Notes under the pieces: generated by a model | What the model was told of the DNA's origin: nothing | Seen by the model: the letters and a program-made list of their open reading frames with translations, nothing else | Databases searched by the model: none | Program-made: the position numbers and the translations under genes | Shown: one piece after another, positions 13,809 through 20,127 of the stretch | Layout of the letters: each line of letters opens with the position of its first letter | How positions within the stretch are numbered: position 1 is the first letter of the stretch | Origin: a virus | IMG/VR virus record: IMGVR_UViG_3300025379_000047 | Coordinates: 1 to 31,340 of that record | Reading direction: 5' to 3' (one strand) | Length of the DNA: 31,340 nucleotides

Positions 13809-13870
13809 AGGTTAAGTTCAGCAACATTTTTTCACTCATAATGAAATCAACCGCCGCAAGGCATTAACCT
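13809..13870 (+). promoter_or_regulatory. CAGCAA-family RNA element 6 in the 5' leader of the Ro60-like gene
   Basis: Closing helix AGGTTAA (13809-13815) with TTAACCT (13864-13870). CAGCAA at 13819. An inner 5-bp/7-nt hairpin (13830-13846) has loop CTCATAA, identical to tRNA-Met at 10733, and GCC-GCAA-GGC forms a tetraloop hairpin. The 3' side of the closing helix ends 2 bases before the AAGGAG ribosome site, so protein binding could block translation (autoregulation, inferred). Confidence 0.6.
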
Positions 13871-13884
13871 GAAAGGAGCCAATC

Positions 13885-15288
13885 ATGGCAACATTTGTAG
13901 AAGCAGTAGCAAATCAAGAAGCCCGTACTGCCAATGGTATGAAGGCCCGCAAGTCCTCAGCTAATGCTGTAGTAGACTTGTTTTACAATATCGGTGCTAG
14001 TCGTGGCAAGGACATTGTTCCTGCCTTTACAGCCGCTTTGGTGGCTGATCGCGAACTAGCACTTCGTATCGCACTATGGGCACGTGATGCTCGTGGTGGA
14101 GCAGGTGAACGTGAATTGTTCCGTTCAATCCTGAAGTATCTGGAAACTAACGACAAGATGGCAGTAATGTCACTGTTGAAGAAGATTCCAGAATTGGGTC
14201 GCTGGGACGACATCTTTGTCTTTACTGACCCAGATGTTAAGAAGGCCGCTTACACAATGCTAGGTGACGCTCTTCGTGAGAAGAACGGCTTGGCTGCTAA
14301 GTGGACTCCACGTAAGGGTGAAGTGGCACGTGAAATCCGTGAATTCTTTGGTATGAGCCCAAAGTTCTACCGTAAGAGTCTAGTAGCACTTACCAAGGTC
14401 GTTGAAACACAAATGTGTGCCAAGGACTGGGATAACATCAACTTTAGCCATGTGCCAAGTGTAGCGGCTAGCCGTTACAAGAAGGCATTTAACCGTAACA
14501 CTACAAAGTTCGCCGAGTATGTTGCGAGTTTGGTTAAGGGTGACCCAACCGTAAAGGTAAATGCTTCGGCAATTTTCCCTTACGATGTCTTGAAGAATGT
14601 TGCCTATGGTAACTTCAACAAGACAGAAACTGATTTGATCGTTGCTCAATGGGAGGCTTTGCCTAACTATGTGGGCGACGCAAACATCCTACCACTGGTT
14701 GACGTTAGCGGTTCTATGTCCAGCCCAGCAGGCAAGAACACTAAGGTCACTTGTATGGATGTAGCAGTTTCACTAGGTTTGTACTTGGCTGAAAAGAACA
14801 CTGGCAAGTTCAAGGACACGTTCCTAACTTTCAGTGACCGTCCAGAACTCTTGACCCTAAAGGGTAACGTAGTTCAAAAGATGGCCCAAATGGTTAAGTC
14901 CGATTGGGGCATGAGTACTAACCTACACGCGGCTTTCAGCAAGATCCTTGATGTTGCTGTGAAGGGCAATGTTCCACAAAGTGAAATGCCAGAAATGGTT
15001 TTGATCTTGAGTGACATGCAGTTCAACCAATGCGTAAAGCATGACTCTTCAGCAATGGAGATGATTGAACGCAAGTACGAAGCCGCAGGCTACGCTGTAC
15101 CACAAGTTGTTTTCTGGAACCTAAACAGTTCAGATAACGTGCCTGTTAAGTCAGACAAGAGTGGTGCCGCACTAGTGTCAGGTTTTAGCCCAGCTATTGC
15201 CAAGGCACTATTGGCCGCAGACATGAGTGAATTCACACCAGAAGGCATCATGTTGAAGACTGTGATGAGCGATCGTTACAGCTTCTAA
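13885..15288 (+). CDS. Ro60-like protein (TROVE/DUF2828 with vWA domain)
   Basis: 467 residues. The N-terminal ~265 residues are helical with 'ALWARDARGGAGERELFR', 'IPELGRWDDIFVF' and 'DWDNINFSHVPSVAASRYKKAF', hallmarks of DUF2828, the TROVE-related HEAT-repeat family. The C-terminal part is a von Willebrand A domain with a complete MIDAS: D273-V-S275-G-S277, T345 and D377. Ro60/Rsr proteins form a ring that binds misfolded RNA and Y RNAs and work with exonucleases in RNA quality control. Start ATG 13885 has AAAGGAG 7 bases upstream. The upstream leader carries two copies of the RNA motif family, and a Y RNA-like element lies 330 bases upstream, supporting an RNA-binding role. A hairpin and terminator follow. 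TROVE versus DUF2828 cannot be settled by eye. Confidence 0.88.
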   Translation: MATFVEAVANQEARTANGMKARKSSANAVVDLFYNIGASRGKDIVPAFTAALVADRELALRIALWARDARGGAGERELFRSILKYLETNDKMAVMSLLKKIPELGRWDDIFVFTDPDVKKAAYTMLGDALREKNGLAAKWTPRKGEVAREIREFFGMSPKFYRKSLVALTKVVETQMCAKDWDNINFSHVPSVAASRYKKAFNRNTTKFAEYVASLVKGDPTVKVNASAIFPYDVLKNVAYGNFNKTETDLIVAQWEALPNYVGDANILPLVDVSGSMSSPAGKNTKVTCMDVAVSLGLYLAEKNTGKFKDTFLTFSDRPELLTLKGNVVQKMAQMVKSDWGMSTNLHAAFSKILDVAVKGNVPQSEMPEMVLILSDMQFNQCVKHDSSAMEMIERKYEAAGYAVPQVVFWNLNSSDNVPVKSDKSGAALVSGFSPAIAKALLAADMSEFTPEGIMLKTVMSDRYSF

Positions 15289-15295
15289 AAGTTTC

Positions 15296-15319
15296 GTGGG
15301 TGTACTTCAAAACACCCAC
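15296..15319 (+). terminator. Stable hairpin after the Ro60-like gene
   Basis: GTGGGTGT pairs with ACACCCAC (8 bp), directly after the stop codon. It lacks a T run, so it may protect the 3' end and not terminate transcription. Confidence 0.5.
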
Positions 15320-15330
15320 ACCTAATTTCA

Positions 15331-15360
15331 AACCCTGACCTTGCGCAGGGTTTCTCCTTT
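15331..15360 (+). terminator. Rho-independent terminator
   Basis: AACCCTG (15331-15337) pairs with CAGGGTT (15346-15352), followed by TTCTCCTTT. Confidence 0.7.
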
Positions 15361-15364
15361 ATAT

Positions 15365-15456
15365 GGAAGGTAATGCAGCGGGGATGGTCCTGCGACTGGC
15401 CTTGAAAACCAGGTTCTCTTAACAGGGATGGAGTTCGACTCTTCTGCCTTCCGCCA
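15365..15456 (+). tRNA. tRNA-Ser(TGA)
   Basis: Class II: acceptor GGAAGGT/GCCTTCC, arm CTGGC/ACCAG, loop CTTGAAA, long variable arm, discriminator G, CCA encoded. Confidence 0.95.
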
Positions 15457-15495
15457 ATATTATTGAGGTCGATTCTACCATCCCTCCTCCAAATA

Positions 15496-16068
15496 TTAAA
15501 TTAAGTCTTTGAAGATATCCAAGGCTTGATTCATGGTGATTCGACGGCTGGTGTCTTTATGAATGATATCGGCGCAGATGCTATGACGTTTTTGATCTTG
15601 ATTTTGTACAGTGTGTGGTATGCCAACCTGTACTAGATGTGGGCCTGAGATTGCCTGTGAGTGGATGCATTCCACATCGTCTGGACCATAGACAATATGT
15701 TGTACTTTGTGTCGGTCTAACTGATCAATATGATTCCGGAACTTGTACCATTTCATTTCACTGCCCTCCCCACCGTAGATCCAATTGATACGCACATAGT
15801 CATTTTCCACAAACTGATCCACATGTGGTTGATCTACATGAATTGGATGTGCTTCATAAGGGCCACAGTAAAATATATCAACGAGACTCACCATGATGTT
15901 TCGTTGATCCATAAAAGATTTTAATTTGGGATTGACAAATACCAAAGGTATGTATTCCAAGTTTGAGTAGTGTTTGTTTAAATTTCTAGGTCTATTGATA
16001 TCATACACATCAAACCCTTCGAACAGTGGGTCAATGTCAATATTGATTGATCTACAAAAAGTATTCAT
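15496..16068 (-). CDS. 2OG-Fe(II) oxygenase-like protein, paralog 1 (late-type)
   Basis: 190 residues from ATG 16068, chosen because its N-terminus (INIDIDPLFEGF) aligns with the paralog at 16783 and because an AATAAATA box lies exactly 5 bases upstream. The jelly-roll signature is visible: H77-V-D79, strand RINWIYGGEGSEMKWY, H152 in LVQVGIPHTV and R161. These give the Fe(II) triad and the 2-oxoglutarate Arg expected of hydroxylases. The C-terminus ends in a conserved RRITMNQALDIFKDLI helix. The substrate is unknown; no ribosome site is visible. It is one of seven oxygenases in the window. Confidence 0.7.
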   Translation of the reverse strand: MNTFCRSINIDIDPLFEGFDVYDINRPRNLNKHYSNLEYIPLVFVNPKLKSFMDQRNIMVSLVDIFYCGPYEAHPIHVDQPHVDQFVENDYVRINWIYGGEGSEMKWYKFRNHIDQLDRHKVQHIVYGPDDVECIHSQAISGPHLVQVGIPHTVQNQDQKRHSICADIIHKDTSRRITMNQALDIFKDLI

Positions 16069-16073
16069 GCTGA

Positions 16074-16081
16074 TATTTATT
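16074..16081 (-). promoter_or_regulatory. Late-promoter-like box AATAAATA
   Basis: Seven of eight bases of the T4 late box on the minus strand, 5 bases before ATG 16068. Confidence 0.5.
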
Positions 16082-16088
16082 GGCACCA

Positions 16089-16117
16089 TTGACATCTCAT
16101 CGCGGTAAGTATATAAT
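16089..16117 (+). promoter_or_regulatory. Consensus sigma70 promoter for the tRNA-like RNA
   Basis: TTGACA 16089-16094, 17-base spacer, TATAAT 16112-16117. The expected start falls at about 16124, exactly where the tRNA-like RNA begins. GTAAGTA/TACTTAC flanks the -10 box. Confidence 0.75.
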
Positions 16118-16124
16118 TACTTAC

Positions 16125-16237
16125 GCGGCTGTGAGTGGAATATAGCAGACCTCCCGCCTAACCCATAGTTAGGAAAGGGGACGGGGCAAGGACGTAGTCA
16201 TTTGCCTTTGTAGGGGCAGGACCTACCAGCCGTACCA
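16125..16237 (+). ncRNA. 113-base tRNA-like RNA with its own promoter and CCA end
   Basis: GCGGCTG (16125-16131) pairs with CAGCCGT (16227-16233), followed by A-CCA. Inside: CCTAA CCCATAG TTAGG (a 5-bp/7-nt anticodon-like arm; CAT in anticodon position, C at 33), a long hairpin GGCAA..GAC/GTC..TTGCC in variable-arm position, and GTAGG GGCAGGA CCTAC in T-arm position without the T-loop sequence. It lies alone between two minus-strand genes. It is not a standard tRNA. Confidence 0.6.
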
Positions 16238-16240
16238 ATT

Positions 16241-16783
16241 TTAAATATAGTTCTGAAATATATCCCTTGCTTCACGCATTGTGATTCGACTGTTGTCTTT
16301 TTTCTTTGTGGGCACTATGCCAAGACAAAAGCGAGATTCAGGACCAGTGGTGACATTGTGTGGTATACCCACTTGTACTAGGTGTGTGCTGGCAAGTTGT
16401 TCGCTGTGTAAAAGATCAACTTGATCAGGTCTATATATACAGGTCAGGGAAACATCAATCCAATTGGTGGCGGGCTTTAGGCCATACCAGTTCATGGCAC
16501 TGCCCAAACCGCCATAGATCCAATTTATACGCACATAGTCCTTATCTTGATAAATGGGGCTTTGTGGTCTGTCAACGTGTATGTAACTGTTGTGATTTTT
16601 ATTATTAAAAAATAGATCTGATCGTAGCAACACATCCATGCTGTCAAAAAATTCTACCAGTGAAGGATTTAGAAATTTTGTATCAATTGTTGTAACGCCT
16701 GTTACACTTGATATACTGAAGTCAGTGAGCTTTACACCATCCCGTAGTGGTTGAATGTCAATGTTGATTGGCAAAGTATACAT
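16241..16783 (-). CDS. 2OG-Fe(II) oxygenase-like protein, paralog 2 (late-type)
   Basis: 180 residues from ATG 16783; an in-frame ATG at 16789 lies inside the promoter-like box and is less likely. It shares with paralog 1 the start (PINIDIQPLRDG), the Fe motif H69-V-D71, 'YVRINWIYGGLGSAMNWY', H142 in LVQVGIPHNV, R151 and the C-terminal SRITMREARDIFQNYI. The two genes are separated only by the tRNA-like RNA on the other strand, so they arose by duplication. A CATAAATA box lies 5 bases before the ATG. Substrate unknown. Confidence 0.7.
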   Translation of the reverse strand: MYTLPINIDIQPLRDGVKLTDFSISSVTGVTTIDTKFLNPSLVEFFDSMDVLLRSDLFFNNKNHNSYIHVDRPQSPIYQDKDYVRINWIYGGLGSAMNWYGLKPATNWIDVSLTCIYRPDQVDLLHSEQLASTHLVQVGIPHNVTTGPESRFCLGIVPTKKKDNSRITMREARDIFQNYI

Positions 16784-16788
16784 GCTCA

Positions 16789-16796
16789 TATTTATG
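16789..16796 (-). promoter_or_regulatory. Late-promoter-like box CATAAATA
   Basis: Seven of eight bases of the late box, 5 bases before ATG 16783. Confidence 0.5.
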
Positions 16797-16804
16797 AATA
16801 GCAG

Positions 16805-16833
16805 TTGACAAAGAACAATAAGTAACATATAAT
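16805..16833 (+). promoter_or_regulatory. Consensus sigma70 promoter
   Basis: TTGACA 16805-16810, TATAAT 16828-16833, 17-base spacer. Transcription would start at about the 5' end of tRNA-Ser(GCT). Confidence 0.8.
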
Positions 16834-16841
16834 AGAAACAA

Positions 16842-16931
16842 GGAGAGTGGGCAGGATGGTAATGCAGCAGATTGCTAATCTGTCGTCGGCTTATACCCGG
16901 CGAGTGGGTTCGATTCCCACACTCTCCGCCA
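16842..16931 (+). tRNA. tRNA-Ser(GCT)
   Basis: Class II: acceptor GGAGAGT/ACTCTCC, arm GCAGA/TCTGT, loop TTGCTAA, long variable arm, discriminator G, CCA encoded. Confidence 0.95.
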
Positions 16932-16951
16932 TATACAATAAAGGTAAATCA

Positions 16952-17173
16952 ATGTTAAAACCCAATAGCACTTTCAAACTAAGTAAATCATCTAAACGTA
17001 TGTTATGTAATATCGTGGACAAAGATAAACGTGATAGTTGGAAACACGCTATGATACAAGCCGAATTGGCCGCAGCCATTGTGCCTAAGAGTACAAAACA
17101 AGAACGTAGGCCACAATTACTCACAGGTTATGTGGCTGTTGATGGTAGTACAACTACTCCGGCGCAAGAGTAA
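16952..17173 (+). CDS. Small basic protein, 73 aa, unknown
   Basis: ATG 16952 with AAAGG 9 bases upstream; the frame is open through tRNA-Ser upstream but that part is not coding. The protein begins MLKPNSTFKLSKSSKRML and is rich in Lys/Arg in the first half, with a helix (DSWKHAMIQAELAAAIV) and a polar C-terminus (VDGSTTTPAQE). It lies between tRNA-Ser and tRNA-Thr in one transcript. I do not recognise a family. Confidence 0.65.
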   Translation: MLKPNSTFKLSKSSKRMLCNIVDKDKRDSWKHAMIQAELAAAIVPKSTKQERRPQLLTGYVAVDGSTTTPAQE

Positions 17174-17176
17174 ATT

Positions 17177-17250
17177 GCTCCTATAGTTAAATGGCAGAAC
17201 ACATCCTTGGTAAGGATGCGATACAAGTTCGATTCTTGTTAGGAGCACCA
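17177..17250 (+). tRNA. tRNA-Thr(GGT)
   Basis: Perfect acceptor GCTCCTA/TAGGAGC, arm CATCC/GGATG, loop TTGGTAA, CCA encoded. Confidence 0.95.
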
Positions 17251-17251
17251 G

Positions 17252-17280
17252 TTGACAAGGCCATTTAACTGTTGTATAAT
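17252..17280 (+). promoter_or_regulatory. Consensus sigma70 promoter
   Basis: TTGACA 17252-17257, TATAAT 17275-17280, 17-base spacer. It drives tRNA-Leu(TAA) and the oxygenase genes beyond. Confidence 0.8.
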
Positions 17281-17333
17281 CAACGCACTAAGCAATTAGT
17301 AAAAACGTTCTTTAAAAAGTAAGGTTAGTATTT

Positions 17334-17417
17334 GCGACTGTGGCGTAATTGGTAGCCGCAAGGGACTTAAAATCCCTCGACTTTGTCGTACCGGTTCGAG
17401 TCCGGTCAGTCGCACCA
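17334..17417 (+). tRNA. tRNA-Leu(TAA)
   Basis: Class II: acceptor GCGACTG/CAGTCGC, arm AGGGA/TCCCT, loop CTTAAAA, variable arm CGAC/GTCG, discriminator A, CCA encoded. Confidence 0.95.
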
Positions 17418-17421
17418 TTAG

Positions 17422-17573
17422 TTGATAGTATTTGGCGGGTATCGTGTAAGGACGCTTACACTAGGCGGGCTGGTAGGGCCATCTTCCAGTCCTGAGACAA
17501 CCGTGGCAATGGCTTAGGAGGGCCGCAACCCACTCCAAAATTTGCTTAGTCTGTAAGATTTGAGTACTATCAA
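17422..17573 (+). ncRNA. Structured leader closed by TTGATAGTA/TACTATCAA
   Basis: A 9-bp helix joins 17422-17430 and 17565-17573, ending 14 bases before the oxygenase ATG. Inside: GTGTAAG/CTTACAC hairpin (near 17444-17461), CTGG/CCAG, and CCTGAG/CTTAGG enclosing CC/GG. It may be a cis-regulatory leader for the oxygenase pair or a separate small RNA. Confidence 0.45.
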
Positions 17574-17587
17574 TTAATGGTGAATTT

Positions 17588-18178
17588 ATGATAGATAAGA
17601 ATGAAATTATAGTTTTAGATGATGTCATATCAAAGTCTCAACAAGATGGCATAGAAGCCTTATTGTTGGGGCATCGTACTCCTTGGGTCTATATGCATGA
17701 CATTGCCTTATCCAAGGAAGAACTAAAAAAGTTGGGTATTGTACAACGTACCCCAGGAATGGCCAGTTACTTCAATGATGAGTTGATCAAATATCATAAT
17801 AAATTTTTATTTGATGAAATGAAAGTTGTAGCGCAGGCCGCGGCAAAAGCAATTAATTTTCCTTTGAAAAAAATATTGGCCAGTAGAAGTTTTTTACATT
17901 TTCCTGTTAGGGAAGAACTACACAAAAAATATGACAATGTTCATGTTGATCACGAATTTGATCATCTAGTATGTTTGTATTATGTAAACAACACAGATGG
18001 TGACACAGTATTGTTTAAATCTTTTCATGGCGATAAGGTCAGTTTGTCTACTATTGAGGAACATCAAAGAGTCAGTCCTAAAAAAGGCAGATGTATATTG
18101 TTTAATGGCACACGATTCCACTCTAGTACACCGCCCACCAAGGACATACGCTGTATTGCTAACTATACTTTACTATGA
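17588..18178 (+). CDS. 2OG-Fe(II) oxygenase (prolyl 4-hydroxylase-like), copy 1
   Basis: 196 residues. The jelly-roll core is clear: H119-V-D121, 'HLVCLYYVNNTDGDTVLF', then 'PKKGRCILFNGTRFHSS' with the distal His H178, and R188 for 2-oxoglutarate. This matches phage 2OG-Fe(II) oxygenases of the prolyl 4-hydroxylase-like group. They hydroxylate protein or small-molecule substrates using Fe(II), O2 and 2-oxoglutarate. The stop codon overlaps the start of the next oxygenase (ATGA), so the two are co-translated. Only a weak GGTG ribosome site is seen. Confidence 0.9.
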   Translation: MIDKNEIIVLDDVISKSQQDGIEALLLGHRTPWVYMHDIALSKEELKKLGIVQRTPGMASYFNDELIKYHNKFLFDEMKVVAQAAAKAINFPLKKILASRSFLHFPVREELHKKYDNVHVDHEFDHLVCLYYVNNTDGDTVLFKSFHGDKVSLSTIEEHQRVSPKKGRCILFNGTRFHSSTPPTKDIRCIANYTLL

Positions 18179-18711
18179 TAGGCAATGATATAATAATTAT
18201 TGATGATGTAGTTTCAGAACAACATCAAGACGAAATTAAAAAACTATTGTTGTTGAGAAATACATCCGGTTGGCATTTCTTTTTAGACAAAGGTAATTTC
18301 ATTACTCCAGGATTGGTCACCAGTGTATTTGAATCGTTGACTAATTTTCGAGATGAAAAATATTTTGACCAATTTAACCAGATATTGGTCAATGCTTGCG
18401 AGCAGGCCAATCTCAAAATTGATCAACTAATACAGATTCGACCTTTCATACAGTTGCCCATAGTTGAGAAATTTAGAACCGAATATAACAACATACATCG
18501 AGATCAAAACTTTCCACATGTTGTTTGTGTTTATTATGTTGATGACTCAGATGGTGATACCTTGATATTTGATGATAGCAAAACCAATGTTGTACAACGA
18601 ATACAACCAAAGCGGGGTCGTGCTGTATTCTTTGATGGATTGAGATATCATGCTAGTAGTTGCCCACAAGAAAATTTAAGAATAATTTTAAATTATAATT
18701 TCACAATTTAG
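18175..18711 (+). CDS. 2OG-Fe(II) oxygenase, copy 2
   Basis: 178 residues, starting in a 4-base overlap with copy 1. It begins 'NDIIIIDDVVSEQHQDEIKKLL', closely parallel to copy 1 and to the 19278 protein. Fe ligands H108-R-D110 and H159 and the 2OG Arg R169 are present, with 'HVVCVYYVDDSDGDTLIF' and 'PKRGRAVFFDGLRYHASS'. A tandem duplicate of copy 1 that has diverged. Substrate unknown. Confidence 0.9.
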   Translation: MIGNDIIIIDDVVSEQHQDEIKKLLLLRNTSGWHFFLDKGNFITPGLVTSVFESLTNFRDEKYFDQFNQILVNACEQANLKIDQLIQIRPFIQLPIVEKFRTEYNNIHRDQNFPHVVCVYYVDDSDGDTLIFDDSKTNVVQRIQPKRGRAVFFDGLRYHASSCPQENLRIILNYNFTI

Positions 18712-18714
18712 TTG

Positions 18715-18743
18715 TTGACACTGCGTAAATAATGTGTTACAAT
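18715..18743 (+). promoter_or_regulatory. Sigma70 promoter (TTGACA-17-TACAAT)
   Basis: TTGACA 18715-18720, TACAAT 18738-18743. It drives tRNA-Leu(TAG) and the omega-like gene. Confidence 0.75.
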
Positions 18744-18758
18744 TAATTTTTAAACAAT

Positions 18759-18842
18759 GCGGGGGTGATGTAATGGTAGCCATGCGGGTCTTAGAAGCCC
18801 GTGCCGAAAGGCGTGAGAGTTCGAGTCTCTCTTCCCGCACCA
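18759..18842 (+). tRNA. tRNA-Leu(TAG)
   Basis: Class II: arm CGGGT/GCCCG, loop CTTAGAA, variable arm TGCCGAAAGGCG, discriminator A, CCA encoded. Confidence 0.95.
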
Positions 18843-18859
18843 TATAACATTAGGATCTT

Positions 18860-19093
18860 ATGAACTTTCCATTTAGTACTGAAAAAGTAACACTGACTAA
18901 TTCGCTTAATAACGATGTTTGTGTTGAGAAGATTGGCAATAGATTTAATCTAGTCTTGGTTGCTAGTCTACGTGCTCGAGAAATTGCTCATGGCAGTAGA
19001 AAGCTAGTAAATACTCCAAACGGAAATATTGTCAGTGCACTACAAGAAATTGAAGCTGGCTTGGTAGGTCCTGAATACTTAAGAAAAATTTAA
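18860..19093 (+). CDS. rpoZ-like: RNA polymerase omega subunit-like protein
   Basis: 77 residues, close to the conserved core length of bacterial omega. The stretch '[20 protein letters not shown]' matches the omega signature (E. coli: [20 protein letters not shown]), and '[18 protein letters not shown]' matches the following helix (E. coli VIALREIEEGLI). Omega binds the C-terminal tail of beta-prime, helps assembly and forms part of the ppGpp site. A phage copy could replace host omega and change promoter choice or ppGpp response; this is inference. ATG 18860 has TTAGGA upstream. It sits 17 bases after tRNA-Leu and is followed by a CDGSH-like gene. Confidence 0.87.
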   Translation: [77 protein letters not shown]

Positions 19094-19104
19094 AAAGGTA
19101 TAAC

Positions 19105-19275
19105 ATGCAGGTTAGAGTTAAAGAAGATCAAAAAGAATTTGGCAAGTGCGGTTGCGGCCGTAGTCCAGTTGGACATTGTATTGGTTGGCATGGACTAACC
19201 GAAGATGAATTCCGTCAACGATTGGCTGAGTGGGATGCCAAGATGATGGATCCCAAGCAAAACGTAGTTGAGTGA
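19105..19275 (+). CDS. CDGSH-like small metal-binding protein, 56 aa
   Basis: ATG 19105 to TGA 19275 with AAAAGG 6 bases upstream. The middle reads KCGCGRSPVGHCIGWHG, i.e. C-x-C-x2-S-x4-C-x-G-x-H. This is the CDGSH 2Fe-2S motif (C-x-C-x2-S-x3-P-x-C-D-G-S-H) with one residue fewer in the spacer and D/S replaced by I/W, so it may bind Fe-S or zinc. The C-terminal half is a charged helix. It ends 2 bases before the ATG of the next oxygenase, suggesting a joint role, perhaps electron or metal supply; that is speculative. Confidence 0.5.
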   Translation: MQVRVKEDQKEFGKCGCGRSPVGHCIGWHGLTEDEFRQRLAEWDAKMMDPKQNVVE

Positions 19276-19277
19276 TC

Positions 19278-19847
19278 ATGGACCGTCATATCATCATTGA
19301 TGATGTAATGACTGTCGAAGATCAACAAAAGATCAAAGATACCTATCCATTTTTTGGATGGTACTATGACACAAATACATATCGTGGTGATAAGGAGCCA
19401 ATTATTAATGATGATGTGTATGATGTTGGTCAATTGTCATTTGCTGTATTTGGTCATAAGATTAAAGAAAGCAACTTATTTCCAATACGTGCAGTTTACC
19501 CGATAATAAGGGCGATAGATTATCATTTGAGAGACGAAGAAGAATTTAAGTCATTGCTTATTAATAGGGTAAAATTCAATTTACTTTGGAGAGTAAAAGA
19601 AGCGGCGGGCAAATGGAATACTCCTCATGTTGATGTTGATAACCCTGAAGATTTTATTTCGGCAATATATTATGTGAAAGATGCTGACGGAGATACTTGT
19701 TTGTTCTATCCAGATGAAACAGTTAGAGTAAAGCCCAAACAGGGAAGGGTACTAGTATTTCCAGCATATATAAAACATGCGTCTAGTAATCCTATTGATA
19801 GTTATGATAGAGTTGTGATTAATATGGTTTTAAAATTTGATAGATAA
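19278..19847 (+). CDS. 2OG-Fe(II) oxygenase, copy 3
   Basis: 189 residues from ATG 19278 (MDRHIIIDDVM). A GTG at 19272 in the same frame is possible, but the ATG start fits copies 1 and 2. Fe ligands H117-V-D119 and H167, 2OG-binding R178; core motifs 'FISAIYYVKDADGDTCLFY' and 'PKQGRVLVFPAYIKHASS'. It follows the CDGSH-like gene directly. Third member of the plus-strand prolyl-hydroxylase-like set; substrate unknown. Confidence 0.9.
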   Translation: MDRHIIIDDVMTVEDQQKIKDTYPFFGWYYDTNTYRGDKEPIINDDVYDVGQLSFAVFGHKIKESNLFPIRAVYPIIRAIDYHLRDEEEFKSLLINRVKFNLLWRVKEAAGKWNTPHVDVDNPEDFISAIYYVKDADGDTCLFYPDETVRVKPKQGRVLVFPAYIKHASSNPIDSYDRVVINMVLKFDR

Positions 19848-19853
19848 TCTGTT

Positions 19854-19927
19854 GCCCTTATAGTTAAATGGTATAACGACGGTTTTGTAATCCGTAATTT
19901 GCAGTTCGATTCTGTGTAGGGGCACCA
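19854..19927 (+). tRNA. tRNA-Thr(TGT), second copy
   Basis: Acceptor GCCCTTA/TAGGGGC, loop TTTGTAA, CCA encoded. It starts 6 bases after the oxygenase stop codon. Confidence 0.93.
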
Positions 19928-20127
19928 AGAAAACCCGGGCACCTCCGCCCGTTATACAAGAGGGGTGGGGCAGTCACCATAAAGAGCGCCAGGTTTGTAG
20001 TGCTATGACCATCCGATCCCTTATGGGGAACCCGGGAACGCATTAGGTGAGGTTTAACACCTTTCCAAAAGAATAAATGTTATGGACGGGGTAACCACCC
20101 AGTCTAGGGCCTATGTGGTGTAGGTAG
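19928..20127 (+). other. Structured intergenic stretch, possible small RNA
   Basis: No coding gene. Pairings seen: CCATAA (near 19976) with TTATGG (near 20021) enclosing AGCGC/GTGCT; AGGTG/CACCT (near 20045-20062); GAC-GGGT/ACCC-GTC (near 20084-20103); two CCCGGG blocks that can pair. No T-loop sequence was found. Function unknown. Confidence 0.35.

Noticed and set aside
15470-15494. A tRNA 3' end-like stretch (GGTCGATTC ... TCCA) after tRNA-Ser
   Set aside because: No matching 5' half was found and the T-stem does not pair well; at most a remnant.
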